A DNA stretch of 64,000 nt from Chengkuizengella sediminis (lineage in GTDB: Bacteria; Bacillota; Bacilli; Paenibacillales; KCTC-33759), in NCBI RefSeq assembly GCF_010078385.1, contig NZ_SIJC01000001.1:1-64000 (forward strand). Reading direction: 5' to 3'. Below, in pieces: positions 31,476 to 40,389 of the stretch (positions are counted from its first letter, which is position 1; each line of letters begins with the position of its first letter). Below the pieces are notes generated by a model, which was not told where the DNA came from, made no database searches, and saw only the letters and a list, made by a program, of their open reading frames with translations. Made by a program: the position numbers and the translations under genes.

Positions 31476-31778
31476 TTATTTTTCCATTAATCTTGCATCG
31501 TAAACCTTCACATCTAGAGGGGCTGTTAAGTATTCACTCGCTTTCCCAACAAATGCTGTAAAATGTTTACTCGTATTATGACTCTGAATAGCTTCAGCAT
31601 CTTTCCATTCTTCAACCATCATATACACATTTTCTTTTTCTGTGTCTTTCATTAATTGATATGAAATGTTACCACTTTCTGCTCTAGAGTCCTTAATTAG
31701 AGATTGAATTTCCTCCTTAAAATCTTGTTCTTTCTTGGAGTTTACATGAAGAACTGCGTGAATCATGATCATGACCAT
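31476..31778 (-). CDS. ABM-domain monooxygenase-like protein (YgiN-like)
   Basis: 100 aa, the full length of a single antibiotic-biosynthesis-monooxygenase domain. Motifs: IHAVLHVNSKKEQDF at the start, RAESGNISYQLMKD, and VEEWKDAEAIQSHNTSKHF (the EEW...A...H...H pattern). Such small dimers oxidise quinols or act in quinone/oxidative stress. The exact start among ATGs at 31778, 31772 and 31766 is unclear. It lies 84 bp downstream of the nitroreductase in the same direction and probably shares its promoter. Confidence 0.82.
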   Translation of the reverse strand: MVMIMIHAVLHVNSKKEQDFKEEIQSLIKDSRAESGNISYQLMKDTEKENVYMMVEEWKDAEAIQSHNTSKHFTAFVGKASEYLTAPLDVKVYDARLMEK

Positions 31779-31862
31779 TATCCTCTCATTTATAGATTGT
31801 TTCCTGTATTTTCTGTTTGTTAATTAATATTTATACAGAGAAACTACAGTACAACTACTATC

Positions 31863-32564
31863 TTATTTAAATGTATTCCAAGTTGTCACTTCATCAAGTG
31901 GTAAGCGATTTTTCCCAAAACCTGCTTTTTCAGCTTTTCCAAGGGCAATTAACATTACTGGAGAAAGATTCTCAGGAATATTAAATGCTTCGATAAACTG
32001 ATCCTTATCAAAACCACCCATTGGAACCGTATCATATCCTTTTGCTTTCGCAGCTAACATGAGTTGCATAGATACTAAGCCACCATCAATCATAGTAACT
32101 CGCATCGCATTTTCATGGGATAGGTTTCCATAGTGAGAATTAATTTGATTCACATAGAAGTCTTTAGTTTCTTCTGGAATTGCTCCTATTTTCACTAAAT
32201 TACCATAAATCTCCTCAGCATTTTTATATGCTTCTAAATCTCCTAACACAGCTATAACCGCAGATGAATCAACGACTTGTTGTTGGTTTGCTGCAATTGG
32301 TAGTAATTTTTCTTGTAATTCTTGATTGTGAATCACAAGGAATCTCCATGGCTGTAAATTGCTAGATGAGGGGGCCAGGATAGCCGTCTCTAAAATTTCT
32401 CTAATTTCACTTTCATCTATTTTAAACTCAGAATCATAAAAACGAACTGAGCTTCTTTCTTTTGCAATAGTGAAGAAATTTTGGTCCGTTAACTCTATGG
32501 GTTCACCAGCATTCTTTTTGTTTTCTTGAACTTTATTTAAGTATTCTTCATTATTTTGTGCCAT
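31863..32564 (-). CDS. Nitroreductase-family FMN oxidoreductase
   Basis: 233 aa. FMN-binding features: ERSSVRFYDSEFKI, LAPSSSNLQPWRFLVI, and the C-terminal VPMGGFDKDQF and MLIALGKAE. Similar in layout to B. subtilis YodC/YdgI. It reduces nitro compounds or quinones with NAD(P)H and FMN. The pair with the quinol-monooxygenase-like gene downstream, and the ACTGTAA dyads over its promoter, resemble quinone-responsive (YodB/CatR-type) control seen in Bacillus, though the regulator itself is not in the window. Confidence 0.9.
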   Translation of the reverse strand: MAQNNEEYLNKVQENKKNAGEPIELTDQNFFTIAKERSSVRFYDSEFKIDESEIREILETAILAPSSSNLQPWRFLVIHNQELQEKLLPIAANQQQVVDSSAVIAVLGDLEAYKNAEEIYGNLVKIGAIPEETKDFYVNQINSHYGNLSHENAMRVTMIDGGLVSMQLMLAAKAKGYDTVPMGGFDKDQFIEAFNIPENLSPVMLIALGKAEKAGFGKNRLPLDEVTTWNTFK

Positions 32565-32597
32565 TTTTATTTCTCCTTTAATTATGAATTATCATGA

Positions 32598-32647
32598 ACT
32601 GTAATAAGAACTTTTACAGTATATAATATTAACTGTAATATTGTCAA
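32598..32647 (-). promoter_or_regulatory. Sigma-A promoter with overlapping ACTGTAA dyads
   Basis: On the minus strand: TTGACA (32647-32642), an 18-bp spacer, TATACT. A dyad ACTGTAA (32598-32604) / TTACAGT (32614-32620) overlaps the -10, and another ACTGTA (32632-32637) lies in the spacer. This fits repression by a DNA-binding dimer. Confidence 0.65.
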
Positions 32648-32673
32648 CTACAGATTATGAAAAAGTAACTTGA

Positions 32674-32703
32674 TTGACATAGAGGCAGCGTATAAGTTAT
32701 AAT
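32674..32703 (+). promoter_or_regulatory. Sigma-A promoter of ileS
   Basis: TTGACA (32674-32679), 18 bp, TATAAT (32698-32703). Confidence 0.8.
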
Positions 32704-32709
32704 TATTTC

Positions 32710-32985
32710 CAATTTAAAGCGCACAAATTTGATGACGAGAACAAGTATTTTATGATTCTGTTCCCCAGAGAGCTGGTATATGGTGAAAGCCAGTGTTCAG
32801 AGCATAATTGAAAATCCTCTCCGAGAAGTCAAGCTGAAATGAATTAAGCTTGAACGGGAGTCTACCGTTAAAAGGAACGCGTATGATTGTACGTTGCTAA
32901 GTGCTATTGATGAACGGACTGTTTTCAATAGAATTAGGGTGGTATCGCGGTTAAACCCGTCCCTTATAAAGGGGCGGGTTTTTGT
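32710..32985 (+). promoter_or_regulatory. T-box riboswitch, isoleucine-specific
   Basis: The antiterminator T-box sequence AGGGTGGTATCGCGG is at 32936-32950. Upstream, CAGAGAGCTGGT and GGTGAAAGCCAG look like the AG-bulge and distal loop of Stem I. A plausible specifier codon ATC lies at 32814-32816 (AAAATCCTCTCCGAG). The terminator AAACCCGTCCC / GGGGCGGGTTTTT is at 32953-32983. Uncharged tRNA-Ile would stabilise the antiterminator and allow ileS transcription. Confidence 0.92.
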
Positions 32986-33020
32986 GTGCTTTTTAAATAA
33001 ATTTTTAGGAGCGATATCTA

Positions 33021-36000
33021 ATGAAACAAGAAAATGTTAAAGAAACGGTTCAACAACGAGAAGAACGAGTCAGAAAACAATGGTCTGAAGAAAATACTTT
33101 TAAAAAATCTATAGACAATAGAGAAGGGAAACCCTCCTTTGTATTTTATGAAGGACCACCTACTGCAAATGGATTACCGCATGTTGGTCACGCACTAGGT
33201 CGAACAATTAAGGACGTTGTTGCAAGATATAAAACGATGACAGGACATCAGGTCATGAGAAAAGCAGGGTGGGATACTCATGGATTGCCTGTTGAATTAG
33301 GAGTAGAAAAAGAATTAGGTATCTCAGGTAAAAATGAAATCGAAAATTATGGCGTTGAAGCTTTTATAGAGAAATGCAAAGAAAGTGTTTTTAAATATGA
33401 AAAACATTGGAGAGATTTTACTGAACAACTGGGTTACTGGGTAGACATGGATAATCCATATGTAACATTAGAAAATGAATACATTGAAAGTGTATGGAAT
33501 ATCCTTGGAACGGTTCATGAAAAAGGCTTGCTTAATAAAGGGCATCGAGTTTCTCCTTATTGTCCGAGTTGTCAGACATCCCTTAGTTCTCATGAAGTAG
33601 CTCAAGGATATAAGATGGTAAAGGATTTAACTGCAACAGCAAAATTCAAGATTCAAGATCGTGAAAATGAGTACTTTCTTGGATGGACTACTACACCTTG
33701 GACTTTGCCAGCTAACGTGGCATTAGCAGTACATCCAGCAATGAAGTATGTTCGAGCCAAAATAGAGAATGAAGTATTTATAGTAGCAGAATCATTAGCA
33801 GATTCAGTTTTAAAGCAGGATTATGAAATCTTGTCTGTACATTTGGGATCAGATTTGAAAGGCTTATCTTATATGCCCCCATTTGATTTTGTTAATGTAG
33901 AAGTTGGACATAAAGTGGTAGAAGCGGATTATGTAACTGAGGATAGTGGTACAGGTATCGTTCATATTGCGCCGGCATACGGAGAAGATGATTATAAGTT
34001 GGTTCAAGATCATCATTTTTCTTTTGTAAACGTTGTGAATGAAAAAGGTCAATATACGAATGAAGTTCCAATTTTTGAAGGACGTTTTATAAAAGACTGT
34101 GATGTAGATATTGTTCGTTACCTTGCTGAAAAAGGTTTATTATTCAGTAAAGAAAAATATGAACATAACTACCCACATTGTTGGCGTTGTGATTCACCTC
34201 TCTTGTATTACGCAAACGAAAGCTGGTTTATTAAAACAACAGCATTAAAAGAACAATTCATTCAAAATAATGAGAAGGTGACTTGGCATCCTGAGCATAT
34301 TAAATATGGTAGGTTCGGAAAATTTCTAGAGCAAATGGTAGATTGGAACATCAGTCGTAAAAGATATTGGGGAACACCTTTAAATGTTTGGCAATGTGAC
34401 CAATGTAATCACCAATATGCTCCTAAAAGCATAGAAGAACTAAAAAATCTTTCTATAACACCACTGAATGAAGCGGTTGATTTGCATAAACCTTATGTTG
34501 ATCAAGTAAAGCTTCGTTGTACTCATTGTGGTGAAACTATGACTAGAACAGATGAAGTTATAGATGTTTGGTTCGATAGTGGTTCTATGCCGTTTGCACA
34601 AACTCATTATCCATTTGAAAACAAATCACGATTCAAAAAACAATACCCTGCTGATGTAGTTATTGAGGGAATTGATCAAACACGCGGATGGTTTTATAGC
34701 CTGCTTGCTGTATCAACCTTATTTACAGGGGAAGCTCCTTATAAAAGAGTATTATCTCTTGGTCATATATTGGATGAAAATGGACAAAAAATGTCTAAAA
34801 GTAAAGGGAATGCACTGGACCCAGTAGATTTAATACAAAAGTACGGTGCTGATTCCTTAAGATGGGCATTGCTTGTGGATAGTGCTCCATGGAATCCGAA
34901 ACGCTTTTCTGAAAGAGTCGTACAAGAAGCCAAATCCAAGTTAGTGGATACTTTAGGAAATGTGTATAGTTTTTATGATCTTTATGCTAAGTTAGATGGA
35001 TTTGATTCTAATAAAGAATATACCGTGAAAAAAAATAAATTAGATGATTGGATTCTATCTCGTTTGCATAGCACAATTAAAACAGCTGGCGAAAATCTAG
35101 AGCATTATCACTTTACAAATGCGGCGAGAGAAATAGCAAAATTATTAGATGAAGTGAGTAATTGGTACGTAAGAAGATCTAGAGACCGCTTTTGGTCAAA
35201 TGGAATGACAGCCAAAAAAGTTGCTGCTTATCAAACGCTATATGAAGTTTTAACTAAAACAAGTCAATTGTTGGCACCATTAACTCCTTTTATAGCAGAA
35301 GACGTCTACTCCAATCTAACTGGAAAAAGTGTACACCTTTCAGAATATCCAAACTATGATGAAAAAGTGATCAACAAACAGTTAGAAAAAGAAATGGAAG
35401 CCGTCTTGCAAGTAGTTGAATTAGGGAGAAGTATTCGAAATACATTGTCTTTAAAAGTAAAACAGCCTTTAGCAAGTCTTTCAATTTTAAGCAACAATAG
35501 AGACATGAATTGGCAGTCGTATCAGGACATCATCATGGATGAATTAAATGTAAAATCTTTTCAAGAGATTGACGATGAAGAAAAGTTTGCTTCTATACAT
35601 CTAAAATTAGATTTTAAGAAATCGGCTGTTAAGTTCGGTAAGTTATCAAATGTCGTCAATAAATGGCTGCAGCAACTGAATCAAGAAGAATCCAACTTAT
35701 TGATAGAATCAGGATTCTTAGACATGGATACATCTTTAGAGAAAGTAAAAGTGTCTCTAGAAGACGTGATAATTGAAAAAGTAGCCAAAGAAGGGTATTC
35801 TTCTGCTTCAAATGGAGAGTACACAGTTACATTAGATGTAGCTTTAACTGAAGATTTATTACAAGAAGGTATGGCAAGAGAATTGATTCGCTCCATACAA
35901 GATTACCGGAAAAAATTAAACTTACCTATAAACATGCATATTGATATTGAAGTCTGTGCAGACGAAGAGCTGCAAGAAGTTGTTGGAAAGTATAGATCTA

Positions 36001-36116
36001 TGTTACAAGAAAATTTACTAATGCGTGATTTATTAATTAAGGATCATATTTCAGCGGGGAAAGAAATTAACATTGGCAATAATAAAGCATCTATTCAATT
36101 AATACCAATTAACTAA
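33021..36116 (+). CDS. ileS: Isoleucyl-tRNA synthetase, type 2 (eukaryote-like)
   Basis: 1031 aa class I synthetase. HIGH-type motif HVGH at residues 54-57 ([11 protein letters not shown]) and KMSKS at 590-594. The editing domain region includes [17 protein letters not shown]. The zinc-type cysteines are in [20 protein letters not shown] and CDQCNHQ. The length of about 1030 residues, C-terminal extension and WDTHGLPVE fit IleS2-type enzymes rather than the roughly 920-aa IleS1; IleS2 types are known to be less sensitive to mupirocin. AGGAGCG precedes the ATG. Controlled by the T-box just upstream. Whether an IleS1 exists elsewhere cannot be seen. Confidence 0.95.
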   Translation: MKQENVKETVQQREERVRKQWSEENTFKKSIDNREGKPSFVFYEGPPTANGLPHVGHALGRTIKDVVARYKTMTGHQVMRKAGWDTHGLPVELGVEKELGISGKNEIENYGVEAFIEKCKESVFKYEKHWRDFTEQLGYWVDMDNPYVTLENEYIESVWNILGTVHEKGLLNKGHRVSPYCPSCQTSLSSHEVAQGYKMVKDLTATAKFKIQDRENEYFLGWTTTPWTLPANVALAVHPAMKYVRAKIENEVFIVAESLADSVLKQDYEILSVHLGSDLKGLSYMPPFDFVNVEVGHKVVEADYVTEDSGTGIVHIAPAYGEDDYKLVQDHHFSFVNVVNEKGQYTNEVPIFEGRFIKDCDVDIVRYLAEKGLLFSKEKYEHNYPHCWRCDSPLLYYANESWFIKTTALKEQFIQNNEKVTWHPEHIKYGRFGKFLEQMVDWNISRKRYWGTPLNVWQCDQCNHQYAPKSIEELKNLSITPLNEAVDLHKPYVDQVKLRCTHCGETMTRTDEVIDVWFDSGSMPFAQTHYPFENKSRFKKQYPADVVIEGIDQTRGWFYSLLAVSTLFTGEAPYKRVLSLGHILDENGQKMSKSKGNALDPVDLIQKYGADSLRWALLVDSAPWNPKRFSERVVQEAKSKLVDTLGNVYSFYDLYAKLDGFDSNKEYTVKKNKLDDWILSRLHSTIKTAGENLEHYHFTNAAREIAKLLDEVSNWYVRRSRDRFWSNGMTAKKVAAYQTLYEVLTKTSQLLAPLTPFIAEDVYSNLTGKSVHLSEYPNYDEKVINKQLEKEMEAVLQVVELGRSIRNTLSLKVKQPLASLSILSNNRDMNWQSYQDIIMDELNVKSFQEIDDEEKFASIHLKLDFKKSAVKFGKLSNVVNKWLQQLNQEESNLLIESGFLDMDTSLEKVKVSLEDVIIEKVAKEGYSSASNGEYTVTLDVALTEDLLQEGMARELIRSIQDYRKKLNLPINMHIDIEVCADEELQEVVGKYRSMLQENLLMRDLLIKDHISAGKEINIGNNKASIQLIPIN

Positions 36117-36152
36117 TTAGTATTTCCCCTTAAACCCATGAACTAAAAGAGG

Positions 36153-36195
36153 CGCCTGTTTTGATCTATCAATTTTTCAAATCAGGCGTTTTTTC
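36153..36195 (+). terminator. Terminator after ileS
   Basis: CGCCTG (36153-36158) pairs with CAGGCG (36183-36188), extended by weaker pairs, then TTTTTT. Confidence 0.75.
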
Positions 36196-36301
36196 ATATT
36201 TGAATGGACTGTCATTGCATCATGATTGATTAATAGCTTCTGTTTAGGAGAACAATATAACGCACCTGTATTTTGAAAATTTCAAATTGGAGTGAATGAA
36301 T

Positions 36302-37687
36302 ATGAATTACAGAATCGAAAAAGATTCCATGGGAGAAATTAAAGTACCCTTAGATAAATTATGGGGATCTCAAACGCAACGAAGCAGAGAAAACTTTAAT
36401 ATTGGTACTGAATTAATGCCACTAGAACTCATTAAGGCATTCATTATTCTAAAAAAAAGCGCAGCTATTACTAATCATAAATTAGGTAAGTTATCAAATG
36501 AAAAGGTAGAAGCTATAATTCAGGCATGTGATGAAATCTTATCAGGTAATTGGGATGATCATTTTCCTCTTGTCGTATGGCAAACTGGAAGTGGGACTCA
36601 AACAAATATGAATGTAAATGAAGTCATCGCCAATAGAGGCAATCAACTATTACAACAAAAAGAAATAGAAGATATTCTTCATCCAAATGATGATGTGAAT
36701 AAATCACAAAGCTCAAATGATACGTTTCCAACTGCGCTTCATATCGCGAGTGTCCTTGAAATTGAAAATAAATTATTACTTTCATTATCCGAACTTAAAG
36801 AGACTTTAAGGCAAAAAGTTAATGAGTTTGAAGATGTAGTTAAAATAGGACGTACACACCTACAAGACGCTACACCATTAAGCTTGGGACAAGAAATTAG
36901 CGGATGGCATCACATGATAGAAAAAGACGAAAGGATGATCATTGAAAGCACAAAGTACTTAAAAGAACTCGCAATAGGTGGGACAGCCGTTGGAACCGGA
37001 TTAAATGCACATCCCCAGTTTGGAGATATGGTTGCAAAAAAAATAAGCGAAATGCTCAATTCTGATTTTACTTCTGCATCAAATAAGTTTCATGCACTAA
37101 CAAGTCATGATCAAATTGTTTACGTACATGGAGCTTTGAAAGCACTAGCAGCTGATTTAATGAAGATAGCAAATGATGTCAGGTGGTTAGCAAGTGGACC
37201 TCGATGTGGGATTGGAGAAATTACCATTCCTGAAAATGAACCCGGAAGCTCTATTATGCCAGGAAAAGTAAATCCAACACAATGTGAAGCTTTGACAATG
37301 GTTGCTGCTCAAGTGATTGGAAACGATGTAACGATTGGAATAGCAGCTAGTCAAGGGAATTTTGAATTAAATGTATTTAAACCAGTGATTATATATAATT
37401 TTCTTCAATCTGTAAGGTTGTTGACAGACTCTATGAGCAGCTTTAACGAAAAGTGTGTGATAGGTATAGAACCCAATGTTGAAAAAATCCAAAACAATTT
37501 GCAAAATTCCCTTATGTTAGTTACAGCTTTAAATCCGCATATAGGATATGATAATGCAGCCAAGATTGCTAAACTTGCTCATAAAGAAGGGATCACTTTA
37601 AAGGAAGCAGCCACTAAGTCAGGATTATTAACTGATAATGAATTTAATAAGTTTGTTAATCCTCGAAACATGATTTTACCTAAATAA
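36302..37687 (+). CDS. fumC: Fumarate hydratase, class II
   Basis: 461 aa. The superfamily signature [13 protein letters not shown] is at about residues 315-327; [17 protein letters not shown] and [19 protein letters not shown] are the fumarase active-site segments, with [18 protein letters not shown] following. It interconverts fumarate and malate in the TCA cycle and also uses the fumarate released by the homogentisate route encoded at 53.5-57.5 kb. ATG 36302 is preferred to 36296 because GGAG then has 9-bp spacing. Monocistronic. Confidence 0.95.
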   Translation: MNYRIEKDSMGEIKVPLDKLWGSQTQRSRENFNIGTELMPLELIKAFIILKKSAAITNHKLGKLSNEKVEAIIQACDEILSGNWDDHFPLVVWQTGSGTQTNMNVNEVIANRGNQLLQQKEIEDILHPNDDVNKSQSSNDTFPTALHIASVLEIENKLLLSLSELKETLRQKVNEFEDVVKIGRTHLQDATPLSLGQEISGWHHMIEKDERMIIESTKYLKELAIGGTAVGTGLNAHPQFGDMVAKKISEMLNSDFTSASNKFHALTSHDQIVYVHGALKALAADLMKIANDVRWLASGPRCGIGEITIPENEPGSSIMPGKVNPTQCEALTMVAAQVIGNDVTIGIAASQGNFELNVFKPVIIYNFLQSVRLLTDSMSSFNEKCVIGIEPNVEKIQNNLQNSLMLVTALNPHIGYDNAAKIAKLAHKEGITLKEAATKSGLLTDNEFNKFVNPRNMILPK

Positions 37688-37818
37688 AGGTAGAATATCA
37701 TAAAGTTACTCAAATGAGTACGAAGTATTCCATAGTAGTCAGCATAATTTAAATCTGATAGAATATTTATCATAACAGATTTTCAGTTTAATGAGACAGA
37801 AAGGAGTGTGTATATTTG

Positions 37819-37902
37819 ATGAGTATTAACTTTGATTTCAGGATTCAGCCTCATGCAAAGCCTAGTATTGGAAGGCGGTACTTTGTATGGGGTGATATAT
37901 AA
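37819..37902 (+). CDS. Possible 27-aa leader peptide
   Basis: ATG at 37819 follows AAGGAGTG. The peptide is MSINFDFRIQPHAKPSIGRR plus YFVWGDI. It lies 89 bp before the Mor-like regulator gene, so could be a small upstream peptide. Aside from this, 37688-37991 shows only dyad-like AT strings (AGATATCATTTCTGATATG near 37920). Confidence 0.3.
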   Translation: MSINFDFRIQPHAKPSIGRRYFVWGDI

Positions 37903-37991
37903 TATCGCTTATATAGTAAGATATCATTTCTGATATGTTTGGCTTTGCACCTTATATTTTATTGAAAAATATGAATAAGGGGCGAGCAGAA

Positions 37992-38255
37992 ATGAGTGTA
38001 AAAGCAAACGAAATATTACCTAAAGAACTACTAATAGAACTTCAAAAGTATGTTCAAGGGGAAATGTTATATATACCTAAATCTAAAAAAAATTATCAAA
38101 AATGGGGTACACTTTCTGGTGGAAGAAAGGCAATTGATGAAAGGAATGCGATCCTTAAAAATGAATTTAAAAAGGGAAGAAGCATTAGTCAATTAGCTGA
38201 TGAATATTTTCTTTCAACAGAAACCATTAAAAAAATTGTATATTCAAAAAATTAG
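37992..38255 (+). CDS. CD3324-type small regulator (Mor-like helix-turn-helix)
   Basis: 87 aa from ATG 37992 (the in-frame ATG at 37935 has no ribosome site). The sequence LPKELLIELQKYVQGEMLYIP, KWGTLSGGRKAIDERNAILKN and the end ISQLADEYFLSTETIKKIVYSK fit the CD3324/Mor-activator-like family found in many Firmicutes, with the C-terminal helix-turn-helix. It presumably binds DNA; its targets are unknown. A strong terminator follows. Confidence 0.82.
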   Translation: MSVKANEILPKELLIELQKYVQGEMLYIPKSKKNYQKWGTLSGGRKAIDERNAILKNEFKKGRSISQLADEYFLSTETIKKIVYSKN

Positions 38256-38258
38256 TAT

Positions 38259-38297
38259 ACACGGATCATCTTTATTCAAAGATGATCTGTGTTTTCT
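38259..38297 (+). terminator. Terminator after the Mor-like gene
   Basis: ACACGGATCATCTTT / AAAGATGATCTGTGT (one G-T pair) followed by TTTCTTT; may act in both directions since the next gene converges. Confidence 0.82.
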
Positions 38298-38331
38298 TTG
38301 TATGACACAATTTGATTATAAACTATTATCT

Positions 38332-38880
38332 TTAGGTAGTTAGTGAGGATTTATTCTTTTTTAGTGTTCGAAAATTTGAAAACCTAGTAGGTTGATTGTT
38401 CATTTGTTGTATACGAACTGGAATAATTCTTATGATTGCACAGGAAGAAAAAATGTTAATATCATTAGGAACAAGAGGATTTCTGCCTACAACAATCCCT
38501 TTGCCTACATCTATAATTTCAATTTCAATGAATCCTAAAGAAAAACCAATAAGTTCAACATCTACTATTTTTCCTATCAGCAGCATGGCTAAATTTGTGA
38601 TTGGATTTTCGCAACAAGCGCAAACACCCTTATTATTATTAGATAGTAGTTTTAAATTTACTTTGACTGTAGGATCAGAAAAAGCAACTCCAGTGATTTG
38701 ACAAACAGGAAAAATACCTTGATTTGTGAAAACGACAAAATCTTCAACTCGGTTAATTATAACTTCTCCAAAAAATGTCTGAGTTAAAATAGTCACATTA
38801 TCAACACCCACCAATTGCTCTAAAATACATTGCATTGGACAGGTACAACAGTCACAAATGGACTCATCAAAGAAACTCAT
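38332..38880 (-). CDS. Cysteine-rich CDCC-motif protein, probable spore-surface protein
   Basis: 182 aa, leaderless. It begins MSFFDESICDCCTCPMQCIL and has KGVCACCENPITN (about residues 89-101) and GKIVDVELIGFSLGFIEIEI. It is paralogous to the transposon-borne protein at 8554, sharing also EDFV(L/V)FTN. The C-terminus is longer and basic (RTLKKNKSSLTT). A CATACAATA lies 31 bp upstream on the minus strand. The role in spore outer layers is inferred from cysteine content, lack of signal peptide and promoter type. Ribosome site GAGAGGA. Confidence 0.72.
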   Translation of the reverse strand: MSFFDESICDCCTCPMQCILEQLVGVDNVTILTQTFFGEVIINRVEDFVVFTNQGIFPVCQITGVAFSDPTVKVNLKLLSNNNKGVCACCENPITNLAMLLIGKIVDVELIGFSLGFIEIEIIDVGKGIVVGRNPLVPNDINIFSSCAIIRIIPVRIQQMNNQPTRFSNFRTLKKNKSSLTT

Positions 38881-38910
38881 AGAAACGCATCCTCTCGCTA
38901 TATTTACTTA

Positions 38911-38919
38911 TATTGTATG
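38911..38919 (-). promoter_or_regulatory. Sigma-E/K-type -10 (CATACAATA)
   Basis: CATANNNTA upstream of the CDCC gene, with CAAAAC 12 bp before it, as for the paralogue at 9066. Confidence 0.45.
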
Positions 38920-39037
38920 TTTTTAAAAATAGTTTTGAATGGTCACGTGTTCCATAACTAAAAAAATGTACTCTTGCGTATCTCTCTGTATTTTGATATC
39001 TTGATACCTATTGTTAAAGATAAAGTGTAAAAAATGA

Positions 39038-39066
39038 TTGACGATATATAAATTTATACATATAAT
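39038..39066 (+). promoter_or_regulatory. Strong sigma-A promoter of the ABC-F leader
   Basis: TTGACG (39038-39043), 17 bp, TATAAT (39061-39066). It starts a leader of over 400 nt before the first full gene at 39497. Confidence 0.8.
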
Positions 39067-39093
39067 AAAATTTACTATTAGGAAAGGAATGGT

Positions 39094-39114
39094 ATGAAGT
39101 TAATGTGGAATTAA
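39094..39114 (+). CDS. Six-residue leader peptide (MKLMWN)
   Basis: ATG 39094 to TAA 39114, with AGGAAAGGAAT just before it, about 20 nt after the expected transcription start. Very short translated leaders of this type occur in antibiotic-responsive attenuators of ABC-F genes. Too short to judge by sequence alone. Confidence 0.4.
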   Translation: MKLMWN

Positions 39115-39358
39115 TCTATTTTTTAAAGTTCTAACTAAATCGTTGCTTATTTTTCTAGAAGCAATCTAAGGGAACTTAGAGAATAGGATTAATATGCCCA
39201 TTTTCTTATGCTATTTGGATACTAACATGATTAATGATCTAATTCTTCCTTCCTAATAAAGGAAAAGGAATAACCTTGTTTTTTAACACAAAATAAATGG
39301 TGAACTAATCTTTTTTATGATTACCATCTATTATTTGCGTATGTGTAGGACTCAAAAT

Positions 39359-39421
39359 ATGAGGTTACAATTAACATTATTTGTCTATCATGTGGTTTTT
39401 ACAATACCATTTTGCATATAA
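39359..39421 (+). CDS. Possible 20-aa leader peptide next to the attenuator
   Basis: MRLQLTLFVYHVVFTIPFCI, ending at TAA 39419-39421, only 8 nt before the terminator hairpin at 39430. An earlier in-frame ATG at 39341 would give 26 residues. The ribosome site is weak. Position suggests that a stalled ribosome could affect folding of the hairpin. Confidence 0.35.
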   Translation: MRLQLTLFVYHVVFTIPFCI

Positions 39422-39429
39422 GGCATGTA

Positions 39430-39467
39430 AAGCCTCTCTAGGTTTCAGCTTCTAGAGAGGCTTTTTT
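39430..39467 (+). terminator. Intrinsic terminator in the leader (possible attenuator)
   Basis: AAGCCTCTCTA / TAGAGAGGCTT, 11-bp stem, then T run. It lies between the promoter at 39038 and the gene at 39497, and there is no complete gene for it to end, so it probably controls read-through into the P-loop and ABC-F genes. The rest of 38920-39496 holds no gene. Confidence 0.75.
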
Positions 39468-39496
39468 GCGTTTTTAAAGAGAGGGGAAAATAATCG

Positions 39497-40330
39497 ATGA
39501 ATACTAAACTTATCTTAATAGAAGGGTTGCCTGGTTTTGGCAAATCTACAACTGCTAAATTTGTTGAACAACTGTTAATGGAAATGAACATTCAAACGGA
39601 ATTGTTTCTAGAGGGCAATCTGGATCACCCTGCAGATTATGATGGAGTTTCAGTTTTTGACAATAACGAATTTGATGAACTGGTGTTATCAAGTGAACAA
39701 TATAAAAATATATTCATCAAACGTGCCATAAAAAAAGGAGAACATTATTTCTTACCATACAGAAAGATAGAAAACGATTTGAAAATAAAGTTTCCAGAAG
39801 AATTATCAAATTTAATCGTTAAAAAAGATATATACGAAATCACACTAGATCAAAATATTGAATTCATATCAGACAGGTGGAGTGAGTTTACTGAAACTGC
39901 CATAAATAATAATCAAACCTATATCTTTGAGTGTTGTTTTATACAGAATCCTTTAACTGTTGGAATGGTTAAATATAATGCACCGAAAGAAATAGTAACG
40001 AACTATGTTATGCGATTGGCTGAGATTATAAAACCCTTAAACCCTCTATTAATTTATATAGAACAGGACGACCTTGAGTATTCTTTTAAAAAGGCGATTA
40101 AAGAAAGACCGAAAGAATGGTCAGAAGGGGTTTATTACACTAACCAAGATTATGGAAAAAAACATACTTTGAAGGGTTTAGAAGGAATTCTAAAAGTACT
40201 TGAAGCTAGAAGAAAATTAGAGTTGCAAATATTTGATAAGTTAAAACTAAAAAAAATAAAGATAAATAATTCAAAGTATGGAACTGACACATACAAGTTG
40301 AAATTATCTAAAATTTTGAAAAATGGATGA
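39497..40330 (+). CDS. P-loop NTPase (kinase-like), unknown substrate
   Basis: 277 aa. Walker A is GLPGFGKST (residues 10-18) following ILIEG. Later segments include IFECCFIQNPLTVGM and ERPKEWSEGVYYTNQDYG. The fold is that of small-molecule or nucleotide kinases (an Asp/Glu-rich lid and no ABC signature); I do not recognise a named family. AGAGAGGGG is upstream. It overlaps the region just before the ABC-F gene and shares its attenuated leader, so it could modify a drug or nucleotide in the same response; that is only inference. Confidence 0.65.
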   Translation: MNTKLILIEGLPGFGKSTTAKFVEQLLMEMNIQTELFLEGNLDHPADYDGVSVFDNNEFDELVLSSEQYKNIFIKRAIKKGEHYFLPYRKIENDLKIKFPEELSNLIVKKDIYEITLDQNIEFISDRWSEFTETAINNNQTYIFECCFIQNPLTVGMVKYNAPKEIVTNYVMRLAEIIKPLNPLLIYIEQDDLEYSFKKAIKERPKEWSEGVYYTNQDYGKKHTLKGLEGILKVLEARRKLELQIFDKLKLKKIKINNSKYGTDTYKLKLSKILKNG

Positions 40331-40389
40331 TGGAACACTCACTGAAAAAAAGTTCCACTTTATCGGTGAACAAAAAGGATGGTGGTTTA

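Noticed and set aside
39497-40330. P-loop gene considered as a named resistance kinase
   Set aside because: Walker A is clear, but I see no motif specific to aminoglycoside or macrolide phosphotransferases, so no function is assigned beyond P-loop NTPase.
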